A DNA stretch of 32,686 nt from Campylobacterales bacterium (lineage in GTDB: Bacteria > Campylobacterota > Campylobacteria > Campylobacterales > QNZT01). Both the position numbers and the translations under genes were made by a program. Numbering within the stretch: position 1 is the first letter of the stretch; each line of letters begins with the position of its first letter. Under the pieces are notes generated by a model. It was not told the origin of the DNA and did no database searches. It worked only from the letters and a program-made list of their open reading frames with translations. Where the stretch lies: contig JADGDK010000018.1 in NCBI GenBank assembly GCA_016744895.1, forward strand, positions 1-32,686, given 5' to 3'. Shown here in pieces: positions 32,335 through 32,686 of the stretch.

Positions 32335-32595
32335 TTACGCTCCGTCTCTAACACAACGAACATAGTTGTTATTGTTCTTATTGTTGTTGTTGTCGTTCCC
32401 ATTGTTGAAGTGCACATTCCACGCATTGTTGGTATTGTTCACATTGGTAGTAGAGCTCCAGTAATTGCTAGAGCTGACAATAAACCTTTTATTTAAGATA
32501 CGCTGACAAAGTGAATCCAAGTCATCAGAGCTTTTTGTATACACATCGGTAAAAAGGCCGCACAGTAAATCTTGCACTCTTGCTAAATGGTTCAT
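32335..32595 (-). CDS. Short frame that contains the template repeat; may be translated
   Basis: An 86-codon frame. The first 38 residues (MNHLARVQDLLCGLFTDVYT onward) match no family I know. The remainder is the translated template repeat, with asparagine in place of most variable residues (NNTNNAWNVHFNNGNDNNNN). It stops 2 bases before the RT start, so translation through the template could couple to RT. It could instead be a chance frame over a non-coding template RNA. The Avd accessory protein of many DGRs is not recognisable here. Confidence 0.35.
   Translation of the reverse strand: MNHLARVQDLLCGLFTDVYTKSSDDLDSLCQRILNKRFIVSSSNYWSSTTNVNNTNNAWNVHFNNGNDNNNNKNNNNYVRCVRDGA
32341..32479 (-). 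repeat. DGR template repeat (TR)
   Basis: The invariant partner of the variable repeat at 31054-31192, lying 1287 bases away and just upstream of the RT. AAC and AAT codons dominate the variable positions, the pattern that allows adenine-specific mutation to reach many amino acids. It begins right after ATTGTCAGCTC on the sense strand and ends at the RT ribosome site. Confidence 0.93.
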
Positions 32596-32686
32596 TTAGC
32601 AACTCTCGCAGTGGCGCTAAGCCAGCTTTGTGCTTGTTTACAGACTGCAACTGTTAGTTTAGAAGAGTGTTCAAACTGTTTAAAAC
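32592..32686 (-). CDS. C-terminal end of an unknown protein, cut by the window edge
   Basis: Thirty residues are open from the window edge to a TGA at 32592: FKQFEHSSKLTVAVCKQAQS, then WLSATARVAK. The stop overlaps the ATG of the template-containing frame (ATGA). The position upstream of TR is where an accessory gene (Avd) or another target might lie, but the short stretch matches neither with confidence. Confidence 0.3.
   Translation of the reverse strand, partial: FKQFEHSSKLTVAVCKQAQSWLSATARVAK

Noticed and set aside
31054-32479. TR and VR as possible CRISPR or tandem repeats
   Set aside because: There are only two copies 1287 bases apart, with differences focused on template adenines and an RT in between, which fits a DGR and not an array.

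Overview
The window is AT-rich, densely packed DNA that looks like a denitrifying member of the Campylobacterota (Epsilonproteobacteria), most likely a Sulfurimonas-like genus. This is inferred from the nor-nir gene set, the codon bias, the extended -10 promoters and the murC-mutS2 neighbourhood; no 16S gene or other taxonomic marker is present. Left edge (1-6101, minus strand): a very large secreted SpvB/FG-GAP/RHS-YD protein, cut off by the window edge, with a small membrane-anchored protein encoded just upstream. A B12-binding-type radical SAM protein (DUF4080 type) follows on the plus strand.

The central block (7907-23783) is a nitrite and nitric oxide respiration island. It opens with an overlapping regulator-sensor-regulator operon: Crp/Fnr, then a two-TM protein with two NarX/PilJ-like P-box motifs, then a second Crp/Fnr. 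Next come a small membrane protein, norC, norB, a 48-residue membrane peptide and nirS (cytochrome cd1), then a cd1-like NirN-type protein and a SurA-like chaperone. After an oppositely oriented FMN glutamate-synthase-like gene, a tightly overlapping run encodes a lipoprotein cytochrome c, NirJ, NirF, a SUMT (NirE role), a small membrane protein and a pentaheme cytochrome c. Two perfect TTGAC-N4-GTCAA palindromes sit about 41.5 bases upstream of the predicted starts of the nor operon and of the heme d1 operon. The sequence therefore suggests one FNR/NNR-type regulator, plausibly one of the two encoded here, for both. NorCB reduces NO, NirS reduces nitrite, and NirE/J/F/N-like proteins build heme d1 for NirS. 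The siroheme decarboxylases NirD/L/G/H are not in the window.

A housekeeping operon follows (23867-28833): an aminotransferase resembling succinyl-diaminopimelate transaminase, murC, a small membrane protein and mutS2. The right end (28830-32686) is an accessory region on the minus strand: three tiny or small membrane proteins, a DUF4258/MqsA-like toxin-antitoxin pair with an apparently leaderless promoter, and a twice-frameshifted REP-associated tyrosine transposase.

The most interesting element is a diversity-generating retroelement (DGR) at 31025-32595. It has a template repeat (TR), a reverse transcriptase (RT) and an exported DUF1566/C-type-lectin-like target whose last 46 codons are the variable repeat (VR). 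TR and VR are 139-bp ungapped copies with 19 differences, 18 of them at TR adenines. The RT is unusual: motif A runs directly into motif B, so the intervening palm segment is missing in frame. The element may be frozen, or the gap may be an assembly artefact.
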